From positions 496,001 through 560,000 of the forward strand of contig BDSI01000050.1 of the NCBI GenBank assembly GCA_003117195.1: a stretch of DNA of 64,000 nt, read 5' to 3'. Of this stretch, positions 24,991 to 36,361 are shown piece after piece (within the stretch, counting starts at the first letter, position 1; each line of letters begins with the position of its first letter). The position numbers and the translations under genes are program-made. The notes under the pieces are model-generated. The model was not told the origin of the DNA, did no database searches, and saw nothing but the letters and a program-made list of their open reading frames with translations. Source of the DNA: Eudorina sp. 2006-703-Eu-15 (taxonomy: Eukaryota; Chlorophyta; Chlorophyceae; Chlamydomonadales; Volvocaceae).

Positions 24991-26475
24991 CGGCACTACC
25001 TCAAACAAACTGGGCGCGTGAACAGCGCGTTCCTTGCAGAATTTTCCAAACGGATATCCCGTAACTAAATTATGTCCGTGACAGCGAGCGTAATGTCCTC
25101 CCAACCAAGTTGAGTCTTTTACCGGATCACCCGCGGTCTTCGCGCCGTACCAACGAACCTGACTACGGGTCGTGGTCGAACTGCCTGGGACACGGAGGCA
25201 GCGTCCCGCCCGCTAACCTGTTCATAACATATACACAGCTGAAGACGCGAGATGGTGTTTATTTTAATTTCCGATACCCGCGAGTACCGTCTGCGCCTCG
25301 ACGCACACCGGCGGTATACCCCACGGGCGCTCGGCAAGCCATGTCGAGCAAGAGAACCTGGCACAAGAGACCCTTGGAGGCAACGGATGCCATCCCTCAA
25401 ATTCACCTCTCCAGAGCTGGATGATGACGTGGCTCCCTGTCACCGCCGTGCAATTTCCTCTCGCTTGCCCTGCATCCCTCGCATCCGTGACCGCGGCTAT
25501 GCAGCTCTCCACCCGTCTGCCGCGCTGACGGGGGCCTTCCACGCCGCTCTGCTTCAGCCCTTGAGGCCCACGCCCACCGCCGTACTGAGTGCCCCGCCCT
25601 CCCACAGCAGCAGCTGCCCTCCGTCAGCGCGCCGGCCATCCCAACCGACGATCCCCAACCGACGGCCCCCAACCGAGGCGAAGTCGGACGTCTGGGTAGC
25701 TTCTGGATGGGGGAGATCAGTAGAAGCGGCAGGACACGGCGCGGTTGCGAGACACGAGCTGCACACCCCGACCCGGCCGCTCGCGCCACCGGCCATGCAC
25801 ACCCTCTCCGTTTCTTTCCTTTTTCAATTTAACTCTCTCCGCCAAGGACCACCGTGAGTAATTGTCAAGTCGTCAAGTACGGTTGCGCCCCACCGTCCAC
25901 CATACCAGCCACACAGGCCGTTCTCTCGGCCCGTCGGGGCCGGCAGCTCACCCCCTCCCCTCAGTCCCTAACCTACGCTCCAAGGACCTCTGGCACCTCA
26001 CCTCAGCTGTCCTAAGCACGCCAGTCTGTTTGCCCGGCACTTGAGTGAGGCCTCCGTGCCGCTGCCCCACGGGGGGGTCGCGTCCATCACTTCCACAGCG
26101 CAGGCCATTGCCCGCCCCTCGTCCTATAATTCACCACCTGCCTTCCCACCGTGCCGCCCCGCGCCTCGCCGCAGGACATATGTTCTATCCGCATCCATTG
26201 CCATTTCCCTCCCTCTCTTCAGGCGACCCATGTCCTACTGCCGGACCGCAGCGGACGCCACCTCAATACTCTCCGTGGCTCCCAGGCGCGTCGCATCTCC
26301 CTCTCCAATGCGCCCCTCTAATGGCCCCCTCAGATTCGCGTCTGGTTGCGGGTTGTAGGTTGTGGGTTGGGTTCTGTCTGCTTGCTCTGTCTGACCCGAC
26401 CTCCCTTCCGGAGCTCGGCCGCCGATAGGGTTGGTGAGGAGTCCTTTCCCTCCCTCCCGCTCTCTATCTCCCCCC
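24991..26475. other. Intergenic region between two minus-strand genes
   Basis: It contains the PPCDC promoter side (24991-25250, AT-richer) and the heme oxygenase 3' flank. Open frames around 25250-25860 exist on both strands but show no domain or splice-consistent structure. Confidence 0.5.
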
Positions 26476-28152
26476 TCACGCGGCGGTGATGCAGCGCAGG
26501 ATGACCCCCGAGTACTTGAAGCTCGCCTCCGTCTCGTCCAGGCAGTGCGCCTTGGCCTCGGGCGACCACTGCTCGGCCATGACGTTGATAGACCTGCGTA
26601 CCCCCTCCAGCAGCTCGTTCACGTCGCCAGCCGGCCACTTGTAGAACTCCAGCGCGTGGCCGTCCAGCAGCATGCCCGCCACCTGACGGAGGGACGGGGG
26701 AGGGGTTCGGAGACGGAACGTTCGGCAACGTGCGGCGACGGGGGTTAGGTGCCGCTCTGTTGTGTCGTGACTCGTGAGTGTTAACAGATCCACCAGGTCC
26801 TCTTTGCCGCATCCGGCTGCAGAGAGCTCCCAATCGGCCGGGGCCGCCCCCTCATCGCCCATCCAGCCAGCCACCCAGGTATGGACCCCAGTCATGGATT
26901 GGATCGACATTAGCCAGACCCAAATCATTGGGGAGGTCAAACCCTGGCTGTCTCATGCCAACCCAAATCGGGTACCAGCGATAGCCGGGACACGAGGCCG
27001 CAGCCCGCGTCCCGCCATCTCTGTCAGTCGCACACAGAGCCACACGCCGGCCCCTTGACCTGACCTCCCAGCATCCCCGCCAATGCTACGGGCATCCCCG
27101 CCAATGCTACGGCTGCTGCAGCTGTTGCTGCTGCCCGCACCTTGTTGCCGATCATGCGGCCGCCGGCTGTGTGCGCAAAGTAGAAGTTGTAGTAGTGGCA
27201 GATGAAGGCGGGCGGGTCTTCCTTGGCCAGCTTCTCAAGCAGCCGGCAGTAGGTCAGGCCTGCGGGGGAAGCGGACAGCGGCGGCGCCACCGGTAGTCGG
27301 GCAGGGCCCCGGGAGGGGGAAGGAAGCAACCCAATGAGGTGTGTGTTTTGGGCGAGGTACCAGGTAACCGCCCAAAGTGAGATCGAGCCTTTTCATTATT
27401 TAAAATACCCCGGGCACACTTAGGGCTGATGCGGACCCCATGCATTACATTACCACACACCGGAGGCCCAACGCGAAATCGCCCTGGCGGACTGCAGGAC
27501 AAGTTGCGGCGCCCCGCCAAACCCCGCTTCAGCGTCTGGCGCGCCGTTGGGGGGGTGGTAACGTGTCGGCGCACCTGGGCCGTCCTCGGCGAGCTGCGGC
27601 GCCTTGATGTTGTACGTCTTCTCGTACCAGGCGATGTCCTCAGCAAGCGCGCCCGCGCGCTCCAGGCCCGTGCCCCGGAGTGCAGCATCTGAGGCAGCGA
27701 GCACGTGGTGCAGGCAGTGGTGGTGGTGGTGGTGGTGGTGGTGATGAGTGAGGTAAGGGCCATTACATCTGGGTCGCAGAGCGAGTGCCAGTAGGGTTTG
27801 TTGTCGTCACGGATGCAGTGAAAGCTTGAAACACGTCCCTGGACGGGCCCTGCCCAACGGAACACCGACTGCAGAGAGACGCACACGGTGCGCTGTGCGA
27901 ACCCTCCGGCGGTGCGCCCGGCGCCCACTAGCTGTTGCTGTCGCACCAGGCATCCGGGGCGCCCGGCCGACTGCATCCGGGGCCAGGAGCTCCCGAGGCT
28001 CACGACATGTGGCGCAGCCCTGAGAGCGCGCGCGCGCGCGCCAAAGCCGCCAGGATTGCGATGGGCCAGGGCGCGCGTGTGTGTTTAGCGAGAAACCCGC
28101 CCGAACCGCCCAGTCCCATGACACATAACTAAATGAACTGTGGCGCGCGCGC

Positions 28153-28238
<86 letters not shown>

Positions 28239-29503
28239 AACTCTCAAGGAACGAGACACGGGAGGCTCGCCCTCTTTTGAGGCTTTTCCTCGCTCCAACC
28301 CACCATTCCCCTCGCGTGTGTGCTCTTCTGATCACACTGCACTGCCAACCCGCATCGTGCAAGTGAATGCAAGCTGGTACATGGTCCCCGTGTGCCTTGG
28401 TTCGATGCAGCACCCCGCGCGGCCCTGTCCTGGCATTCAAGGATTGGGCCAGGCGCCCTGAAGGCGGGGCTGCTGCGGTCGGGGAGCTCCAGGGCGGGGA
28501 GCGCCCCGATCACCCGCCCATGAAGCAGTGCGAATCTGTCGTGACGCGCATGGACACAACCGACAGGCGTTTAGGTCAGGGCGTTTCCCTGCGCTGCTTC
28601 CACCGGCACACCGCCGTCAGCGCAACGCAGCCCGTGGGGCCCGACCTCAGCCCCGACCCGCGCACGAACTCCGGCCCCCGCTCCAACCCCGGCGCCCGAC
28701 CGGCAGACACCAGGTCCCCTGATCTCTAACTCCCTCCCCCTCCCGCAATCGCTCCCGCTCCCATTCAACAAAAGCGAAGCGCCATGAGACAGGGACTAAG
28801 GAAGCGTGAGTGCCCCGCCCAGCAGCGAAGTGTGACTCACAGTCGTCGCTGACGTGCACCAGCCGCTCGAAGGTGTCGTACACGGCCTTTGACTCGGTGA
28901 GGAAGCGCAGGTAGCCCTCCAGGGTGGGTGTCCACTGCGCGGTACGGCAGGTATGGCAGCGGGGCGAGGGGTTGGTGGTTCTCACGCGCAACGAATCAAC
29001 GCCGGGATGCATCACGACACACCGATGTGTGGAGCGCCCTGAGTAGTGGATACGGCGAGTGACACGGGGAGTCTCGTGTCCCTCAAGTGCAAGCATTTCC
29101 TCAAACCCGCGAAGTTTCGTGCCCCGAGGTGTCTCGGACCTACCGGGCCCTGCTTCGGCGCCTCCTTGCCGCCCTCCTTGGGTGCCTGCTCCTTTGTGTG
29201 CAGCTTCATCGCGACCTTGCGCATTTCGGCGATAAATCCTGTGGCGTTGGGTTACATTGAAGTGCCGTCATTTGCAAATCCTCGAAACCTCGGTGCATCC
29301 AACTATGACCAAGCTGTCGCTGGAGAGAAGCGCACCGTACCCTTGTCCTTCTCAGTGAGCACAGCAGTCGTTGTTTGACCATGGCCATGGCCATGGCCGT
29401 GGCCGTGGCCGTGACCGTGGCACACGACGCGAACTACGCGACGAGCGCTCGGCGCAGAACGCGCGCACCGCGGAGCAGCGTTGATGCGGGAATGCAACAA
29501 CAT
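26476..29503 (-). CDS. HMOX1: Plastid-type heme oxygenase
   Basis: Six exons, read right to left, are 29341-29503, 29144-29238, 28841-28934, 27575-27688, 27141-27259 and 26476-26682, giving 263 residues. The enzyme opens heme to biliverdin with ferredoxin-type electron supply in plastids. In green algae the bilin product is used in retrograde signalling. [18 protein letters not shown] holds the proximal heme ligand His68. It is followed by [30 protein letters not shown], then [20 protein letters not shown] (distal helix) and KVAGMLLDG...LEFYKW, ending near [15 protein letters not shown]. Similarity to Arabidopsis HY1 is collinear over the mature protein. The first ~28 residues (Arg/Ser/Ala-rich, VVRVVC) resemble a chloroplast transit peptide. 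Unusually, seven His-Gly pairs follow at residues 29-42, encoded by a hexanucleotide repeat. The downstream minus-strand neighbour, PPCDC, is unrelated in pathway. Confidence 0.95.
27717..27743 (+). repeat. (TGG)n microsatellite
   Basis: Nine tandem TGG units lie just inside HMOX1 intron 3, next to the exon 4 acceptor. Confidence 0.95.
28143..28236 (+). repeat. (GC)n-(GT)n alternating tract
   Basis: A short GC alternation runs directly into about 41 uninterrupted GT dinucleotides inside HMOX1 intron 3 (27689-28840). Confidence 0.95.
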
Positions 29504-30507
29504 CTTTGAAACTTGTTGATACGAACAACAGTGAACGATGATACCAGCGTCAAAATTGGACTTGTCGCATGATATGACGTCCTTCTACGGTGTCGTGCAT
29601 CCTGCTTTTTTCTACCATACATCCCAACCACGTGGGGCTGAAGATCATCGGAGGTATATTGTGATTCTTTTGTATTTGAATAATGTCTTTATAACCAGCT
29701 TGTGTCAGTTAGCTGGGCAAAGCCGAGGCCATGATAGAAGAGTCACCTTCGCCACTTTTCATCTTGTGCGCTACAAAATTTTATCATAATCACCCCAGCA
29801 CATGATAAACAAGTCGTCGGTGTGGATCATACAACTCGTTGTTGTTGGAGAGAGCCACCTGGCGATGGGTCTAGGTGATAGGTTGGCGCGGTGCGGGCAG
29901 CTGCTTGACACCCCGACCAAATATTTTAGCGTTGTCATCCTTACGCGATCCGCGCACAACACCACGTTGTTCCCGTGGGCTGGTTGGGCCAGGCCTTACG
30001 ACCGTGTGCACCGTCTTAGATTTACGAATACCCCTTATTCTATGAGTGCAACCTCTGTCGGGTAGAATGGTTATCGGCGTGAACAACAGTTCCCTTACGA
30101 CCGAACTGGGTCAAGCAACGACACAGCGCCCTGCGGTACGTGCGTTCCCCCCCGTGGAGGTGTGATCCCGCAGAGAAAACACATCTGCTCCGCACTGTTC
30201 CAGCTGAACCCCTTCAGATATCAAGCCGTAAACGTGAAAAGCCGTTCAATGTTCAACAAAAAGTGTCATCCTCGTTTCTGACCCGTCTGCATGTCCAGAG
30301 CTCAAGTGCGCCCACTGCTGTCAGGCATGTTACCCCTTGCAACCCAAGCCCGCTACAGCACGTCGGCAAAAAGCACGAAGACCGCGTGTCAGCCCCAACT
30401 TTGTGACGCATCCATTGGAAACACGTGCAGTGATGATGCCGCTCTTTCGATCATGCGTCATTGGCAACCCTCAACACGCCCTACCCAACCTGCATCCACC
30501 GCAGCCT
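29504..30507. promoter_or_regulatory. HMOX1 upstream region, AT-richer
   Basis: It lies between the HMOX1 start codon and the stop of the next minus-strand gene. GC content is clearly lower between about 29500 and 30100. No coding segment was recognised. It should contain the HMOX1 promoter and the 3' flank of the upstream gene. Confidence 0.4.
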
Positions 30508-31257
30508 TCAGTTCGCCTGCTGCCAAATCAGATATTGGCGGATCACGGGCAGCTGCCTTGCCGGCTCTGAAACCAGATCCTGCTCTTCCAACTGACTCTC
30601 AACCGCCAGGTCCCCCATCTCGTCCAGCATCCACCGAATCATCTCACCCAGCCGTATCGAGTCCACTTCCACAGCGCCACCGCCAACACCGCTCACGCCG
30701 GCCCCGCGCTCATCTCCGCCGCCGCCCTCGCGTTGCCACCGCCATGGCCGCTGCCCCGGCACTCGCCCGTGCTGCTGGTATGCCAGGGCACCTCGGCGCG
30801 GGCTCGGGCCCTGCTTCGTGGACTGCAGACTTCGCCCCCGCGTCCCGGAGGCGCCATCCCCGGCACCGGCATCGCGAGCCTCGCGCCGCCGGGCCGGCGC
30901 GCACGCCGCCCCCAAGGCCGTCCCAGCTGCCACAGCGACCACAGCGGTGACGATCGCGGCGGCGGCAGCTGCCACCCAGTGGACTGTCCGGGCGCCTCCA
31001 GGCTTCAGGGTCAGCCAGCGCTTCCAACGCGGGCCCGAGGCGCCGCTGCCGCTGTTACCGCTGCTGCTGCTGTTGCTGTTACCGCTGCTGCTGCTGTTGT
31101 TATTACCGCTGCCGCTGTTGTTTGTGTCGGCACGGGGTTCACTGGGACGGGCGCCTTGTGCTCGGTCTCCGTCCGGTGCTTCATGGGTTGGGGGGCTCGA
31201 CTGCTGGGCCGGGTGGCTACTGGGCTTCCCTGGCCCCTCGCCCGGTGGCTGCGACAT
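30508..31257 (-). CDS. Unrecognised single-TM protein, Ser/Asn/Gly-rich N-terminus
   Basis: A single open exon of 249 codons starts at a true ATG. The N-terminal ~75 residues are Pro/Gly/Ser-rich and end in a short-period Asn/Ser/Gly repeat. After a basic stretch (PRWKRWLTLKPGGARTVHW) comes one hydrophobic segment (VAAAAAAIVTAVVAVAAGTA) of membrane-spanning length, followed by an Arg-rich flank. The C-terminal ~50 residues are mixed-charge and helix-like (RLGEMIRWMLDEMGDLAVES). I do not recognise a family. Without splicing or homology support this could still be a chance open frame in GC-rich DNA, but the charge change at the hydrophobic segment and the regular C-terminus favour coding. Confidence 0.45.
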   Translation of the reverse strand: MSQPPGEGPGKPSSHPAQQSSPPTHEAPDGDRAQGARPSEPRADTNNSGSGNNNSSSSGNSNSSSSGNSGSGASGPRWKRWLTLKPGGARTVHWVAAAAAAIVTAVVAVAAGTALGAACAPARRREARDAGAGDGASGTRGRSLQSTKQGPSPRRGALAYQQHGRVPGQRPWRWQREGGGGDERGAGVSGVGGGAVEVDSIRLGEMIRWMLDEMGDLAVESQLEEQDLVSEPARQLPVIRQYLIWQQAN

Positions 31258-32031
31258 GCCGTGAGTGGGCCTTGCCTGCCGGTTAACACACGCTGGGTCT
31301 GTGACGGTGAAGGGTCCTGAGCACCTGACCTGCTGACCAGACCAGACCGGACCCAGCAGGGGCGCTTGTCTCGCCGCCGCAGCCCGCTGCAGTCCCTACG
31401 TATCAGGTCGGTTAGGGGAGGACATGTACAGCGGCCCGCTCGATGCACGCGCCGTCGTCCTCCGGGCTTCGGCCCGTCGTGCGCTGTCGCCTGCGGTCCG
31501 TGAGGCGTCACCGCGCGACCCCGCGCTCGCTTTCAGGTTCGGTCTTGAACGTTTACAGATTGAAGCTTAATAACAAGGCCGAGAAGGCGTCTGAGCGAAC
31601 CTCCACAGCCAGCGGTAGGCCAACCTCGTCGCCGGAACGAAGCCGGGAAGGCGTAAACTGGTACTAGCAACGAACCACGTTAGGCTCTGAGCTCAGTACA
31701 TATGCGCGCGATTAGTTTGGGTATATATTCTTTGCTTCTATGAGGGTCCAGCTTCCTTTCGAAAGGTCCTATGTGAAGGAATGAATGTACCGCAAGCTAC
31801 GACAGATTCCTTTGCGTGCGACAGCGAGAAAACGGACGACGACGGCCGCGATGAACGTGGGTGTCCGGTGCAGGTCATGAGCTGCATCAGGTGATGGGTT
31901 TGGATCCACGCAGACACAGACGGGCGCTAGAACCGCGAAAAAGCCGCTCGGCGCGCACACCACGCATCATGTGACCCACGGGTCAGCCGGAACCCGGGCG
32001 CCAGGGTGGCCTGCACACCCTTCTTTCAGGA

Positions 32032-32334
32032 GCCCTGGTGGAGAGCAAGGGCAGCCGGCTGCTTGCGCTTCGAGACCTTGACCTTGCTGACCGATTTGCC
32101 TCTGTACAAGACACCGACCAGCGTACGGCTTGCTTGGACGAACAAATCAGCTCGCTCAAAGTGGATCCCAACGTCCGTGCCCTGCAGTACACGACCCCAC
32201 GAGTACTTGTACTGCCCCAAACCCCGAGGCTGAGTTTCGTTGAGCTCGCGGGGCGCGTCTCTCTTGGTAGCGGTGTAGCGGAGGGGCCTTGTGTGTCTGG
32301 GGAAGGGGTTCTCAGCCTGGGGGCCGTGCCTTAG
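32032..32334 (+). other. Exon-like open segment of unknown function
   Basis: After a strong acceptor (CTTCTTTCAG) at 32030 there is an open frame. Its first ~75 codons read like folded protein (SRLLALRDLDLADRFASV, LDEQISSLKVDPNVRALQY). The opposite strand is also open here (32026-32370), so strand and reality are uncertain. No partner exon with matching phase was found. Confidence 0.25.
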
Positions 32335-33411
32335 GTGGCTATCTAGGGGGGCGCCGTGCTGGCTTGTCATCCCTCCCGCGGTGCTTTGGTTGGGGCACTC
32401 GTTTCCTGGTGCGCGAGGAACAGCCTCTGCAGCAGACTCCAGGAGAGCTCCGTAGACAGCTTCGGACCAGCTACCGTGCGTCTGCTTCGGCCCCCGTACC
32501 CCTTGTGCCGTGTGAGTAGTAGCGGTCAGCGCCTGCCCCCGCCCAGGTGGGGGGTGAGTGAGGCTTCTTGTAGCGTGCAGCCGTCGATACCTTATAGCAG
32601 GTCAGCCTTGTTAGTGTTGCGTGTGTCAGCAGCCCGTCCTGAGCTTGCCTGCGTTCTCTGGTCCTGTTCTGGTTGCTTGCGAGTTAGCTGTGAGGGTCCC
32701 CGTGGGTGAGGTGGTTCTTCCCAGGTTAGCCCGTGGGTTTACTCCCCGCTTTGTGCGCCTTCGTCGAGTCTTAGCCCCGTGTGTGCGTGGCCTGTTCCGA
32801 GGGACCCCTGAGGCCCCATCTAGCGAGCCGGGTTTTTGGTTGGCTGGGTGGGTGTGCGGGAACTTGAGAGCAGGTCGACCCCGTTTTTGGTCTCCTTGCC
32901 GAGTGCGGAGCAGCAGCCTGCAGTCGAGTTTGCTGCTCCGGTTTGTTGATTTTCCCAGTGCAGCGGTCGAGTAAGTCCGGCCGGGGCTCGCCATGAGCCA
33001 GCTGGCGGCGGGCGTGTGAGTGCGTGTGCGTGGAGGAGTGTGAGTCTGGCGTGCGAGTGCGCGCGTGTGAGTGCTTGGCCGGCCTGCTTGCTTGGAGGGG
33101 AGCCCCGCCGGGCTCGAGCCAGGGTGTGAGGCGCGCGGCGGACATACGGACAGACAGACGGACAGACAAATCCGCGCGCCCCGCCCTGCGCTGTGGTTCG
33201 GCCCGGCAAGGGGCCCCTGGCACTCGTCCGTACGACATGTGTACGGCGAGCCGCCCACAGTGTAACACCCCATTCATACATACATACATACATACAAGCC
33301 CTCACGTGCGTCCCCTCTCGCACGACACTTCGCCGAAGCGTCCACCAACCCTCCAACAACCCTCCAAAGCCTGGCCAAGAATACATGCCATCGATCAAGC
33401 ATTACATGTAT

Positions 33412-33416
33412 AGAAG
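33412..33416 (-). terminator. Candidate TGTAA poly(A) signal
   Basis: The minus-strand TGTAA lies about 215 bases beyond the stop of the gene ending at 33629, a normal 3' UTR length. Confidence 0.4.
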
Positions 33417-33628
33417 AAAATGTGCAACGGATCCTCACGACCCCAAAGATAAAGATTACCACACCCACTGCGTAAAAAATGCAACCTCACGAGTTTGGAC
33501 CCCGCCCAAGCGGTCGCACGGTGCTGAAGACAGTCACCCCCCATATGGGGTTGGTAATGAACTGATAACGCACCCTGCCGCTCTGCAGTACTCAAGCGCC
33601 CATCCAGTCCACCTCCAGCGCCCTTCCT

Positions 33629-34417
33629 TTACCCATCGCGGGCCAGCTGACCCGCACCCGGCCCCGGCTGCGGCTCGCCGCCCCCGGGCTCCACCGCCTG
33701 GCCGCCGTCCCCGCCCTCGCCCCCGCCTGCCCCACCTCCCGTGCCGCGCCGTCGCCAGCCCCGCCGGCGGCCCCCGCCACCGCCCCCGCCCCGCTTCGCG
33801 CTCCTGCGGATCAGCTCGATGGCGATGGCGCTTGCACTCGCGATGAGGGTGCAGACGCAGGCACCGATCGCCAGGTACAGCGACCCCCGGCTGATGTTGT
33901 CCAGCCCGACGCCGATGCGGCCCACGCCTTCCCCGACGCTGCCGAGCCCGGTCCCCAGCCCGTACCCGATGCGCCCCACGCCGTCGCCCACCTGGCCGAT
34001 GCCGGTCCCCACTCGGCCTATCCCGTCGCCCACCCGCCCCAGTCCCTCGCTCATGAACGTGGCGCCGAAGTCAGGTTTGGACGCGGTGTCCCGGTCGTCC
34101 GGCGGGGATGTGGAACCGCTGGCGGTCCCGTTCGGCGCAGGATCCCCCGTGCCGGAGCCGGGGGGACCGGTGCTGCCGCCCGGGGCTGTCGCGCTGGCTG
34201 AAGGCCCGGAGCCCGGGGATGGAGCCACAAAACCTTTGTCCGCCTTGCCGTCAGCGGCACCCGCGTTTGGGGTGCTGGCTGATAAAGCTTCTGGGTTCAC
34301 AGCATTTGAGCCCTGCTCGGGATTTCGGGCATCGAGCTTCGGTGTGCCGGACCACGGCCGATACCCGGTCATCGCGACGTAGATGACCAGCAGCCCCAAG
34401 AGACAGTTTTGTGATGC
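33629..34417 (-). CDS. Membrane protein with glycine heptad repeats (3' exon, 5' part missing)
   Basis: The open frame has no ATG at its left boundary. Instead an acceptor (TTTTGCTGCAG) precedes 34417 in phase 0, so at least one upstream exon remains unfound between 34418 and about 36000. The visible ~262 residues begin with a hydrophobic stretch (NCLLGLLVIYVAMTGY). A long Pro/Ser/Gly/Ala-rich linker follows, then six to seven degenerate heptads of the form G-h-G-x-V/I-G-x (GRVGDGIGRVGTGIGQVGDG). Next is a second hydrophobic segment (SLYLAIGACVCTLIASASAI) with a basic flank, and a Gly/Arg-rich tail. I do not recognise the family. The glycine heptads resemble regular glycine-rich helix or strand repeats that pack closely, but this is inference. 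If the first segment is a signal peptide, the mature protein has one C-terminal anchor. Confidence 0.5.
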   Translation of the reverse strand, partial: ASQNCLLGLLVIYVAMTGYRPWSGTPKLDARNPEQGSNAVNPEALSASTPNAGAADGKADKGFVAPSPGSGPSASATAPGGSTGPPGSGTGDPAPNGTASGSTSPPDDRDTASKPDFGATFMSEGLGRVGDGIGRVGTGIGQVGDGVGRIGYGLGTGLGSVGEGVGRIGVGLDNISRGSLYLAIGACVCTLIASASAIAIELIRRSAKRGGGGGGGRRRGWRRRGTGGGAGGGEGGDGGQAVEPGGGEPQPGPGAGQLARDG

Positions 34418-36361
34418 CTGCAGCAAAAGCAGGGGGATTTGTGGTTCGTTCCGGATACTCGCATTCTCAATGGCAACCCCTACCGGAAGAGCCCTGACTG
34501 TCTATCCCGGGCAAGGCCTACTTGAGCCAACACAAGTATCTTGCCTTGTTAGTACCTATCAAAGTCTTGGTATTAGGGCAACTACGCCTCGTTTCGTGCT
34601 ATGATGGACTCCGGAAAGTACTGTATCGGTAATGACTGTTTCTGATTGTTATTTCTGTTTATCAGTCTTAAAACTTTCAACGCTGCTGAGACCGGGTGCA
34701 AATACCACAACCCCTGAACTACCTTCGGGGCCTTGCTTATGTAATGGATTGCAGTGAGAGATGCAGTTCAGCATGGTGCGTTGAAGGTATTTGGTGGGCT
34801 TGCAAGCTAATTAATGTTTGCTATGGTTGTCAGCGGGTTATTCAGCGCATCCCTCTTCGGTCGACGTACCCTGACGTACTCTCTTGCGCTCATGAAGTGA
34901 GGTGCCGCGAGAAACGGAGACCACAATCATGCTTACCGAGGGTATAAATTAAACACGCTGAAACATACATCTTACGAATAATGTCCGCTAAATAAACAAT
35001 TTACCAAAATCTGGTACAACATACACCTCTGAACTACCGTAAAGTCCTGTTGTACATAACAGAGATTGATATAGAACCTTTGGCTTGGCGAGCTTCGACA
35101 CGCACACAGCTATGTAGAAGGTGGCAAAATGAATGATTCTGTTTGTACAAAATTTTGTTAAATATCACATTTATAATTACAGCATAAATGTCGGGTACAT
35201 CCGAAGGAAAAGGCTTTGAACGACGCAGTTGGGAACCTAGATGGTAAACGCGTGTCAGGTGTGGACGGGGATCCACGCGTGTCCCGCGCATCAAGCATAT
35301 CCACCAATTCCAACTATTTAAATGACCGACTATCTGTTAACTCCGTCCCATGACCGAAGCCCGCCGAAGCTTGACATGCGCCGAGCCCAGCCGAGCCCTG
35401 ACGAGCGATGCTGAGGCCACGTACCTGCGCTTCAGACACGTGAAGACCACCGCGTAGTGGGTATCATACATCGCGTACATGTTGATCGGCGCTGAAATGT
35501 ACAGCAGGCCACGTGCTATGTAATCCGCAGTGCAGTCATGCACTGCTACTGGATCTCGTGTTCCGCAAACCGCGGCAAACCATAGCTCCTACTGTAACGA
35601 AAAGATTACTGATTTCCGCGCTCGTACACGTGCTCATGCCACTGTAACGCTTGCTCTGACGTCTCGCCCGCACCGTCCCGCTCCCACGCACTGGAACGCC
35701 AGCCCCATACTGCACCGCCGGCAGAGAGCATCTTCACCTGGGACAAAATATTTCTTACCTCTATTATTTTATTTTATTACGGTAATTCATTCCCGGACTG
35801 TGCCTGGGTGAGGTTGTCAAGTCGGAAACTGAAGGGACGCTGTACATTCGCGACCCTGGCCCTTCTACTGCGCAACGACCGCGCCGTAACCCGGACATGA
35901 CAACAGTTGCAAAAATTTTGGGTATAGATAAATCGTCATTGTAGATTTGTGTACAGCTGCTGTTCGGCTGATGCAGCCTTGTTACGTCTGCGAGGACTTC
36001 GATATGCGCCGACGCCTGTCGGTTCCCGCAGGACATCACGCACAAGCGATTCAGAAACCTAATACTTGACACATATTATAAATACTAGGTCTATTAAAAT
36101 AGTTACGTCCCTGCTCAAGGCAATCTGGCGGTTGTCACGCATCCGACAACCGCTATACCAAATAGAACCCTCACAAACTGCCCGAGTGCAGTTCCCAGCT
36201 TCCCTGAATACCACACAAGAGGCAAGGACCTATTTTTCTGTCGATTTTACTGTCATTTTTACAATTACGAGCCAGATCACTTGCTGACCAACTTGCCCTG
36301 CAACTGCAGGCCGCTCCAGGCAGGTTGCTTGATAGCCTTCGCCAGTCCTGGCCTGAAGGCC
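34418..36361. promoter_or_regulatory. AT-richer region between divergent genes
   Basis: Nearly 2 kb lie between the exon at 33629-34417 (minus) and the first exon of the modular protein gene (plus). GC is visibly lower than in coding DNA. It must contain the missing 5' exon(s) of the minus gene and promoters for both. No exon was identified with confidence. Confidence 0.4.

Larger units (their letters stand above)
31258..33628. other. Region without a confident gene
   Basis: Mixed sequence on both sides of an exon-like open segment at 32030-32334. The stretch 33120-33170 is rich in ACAGACGG repeats, and 33272-33297 is a (CATA)n run. The part 32600-33010 is T/G-rich with no usable frame. No tRNA, rRNA or recognisable transposase or reverse transcriptase was seen. 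Confidence 0.5.

Noticed and set aside
28129..28440. Long Thr-His or Val-Cys 'proteins' across the GT tract
   Set aside because: They are translations of a (GT)n microsatellite inside an intron.
32626..33273. Basic 215-codon minus-strand open frame that might be a retroelement gag
   Set aside because: No zinc knuckle, protease, reverse transcriptase or terminal repeats are visible. Part of it is a translation of ACAGACGG-type repeats.
34424..34426. Start codon of the glycine-heptad protein at 34426
   Set aside because: It is TTG, and an acceptor site lies inside the same stretch, so this is an exon border, not a start.
36281..36361. Extended N-terminus of the modular protein beginning at 36281
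   Set aside because: The codon at 36281 is TTG. The first ATG in frame is 36362, which directly precedes the hydrophobic segment.
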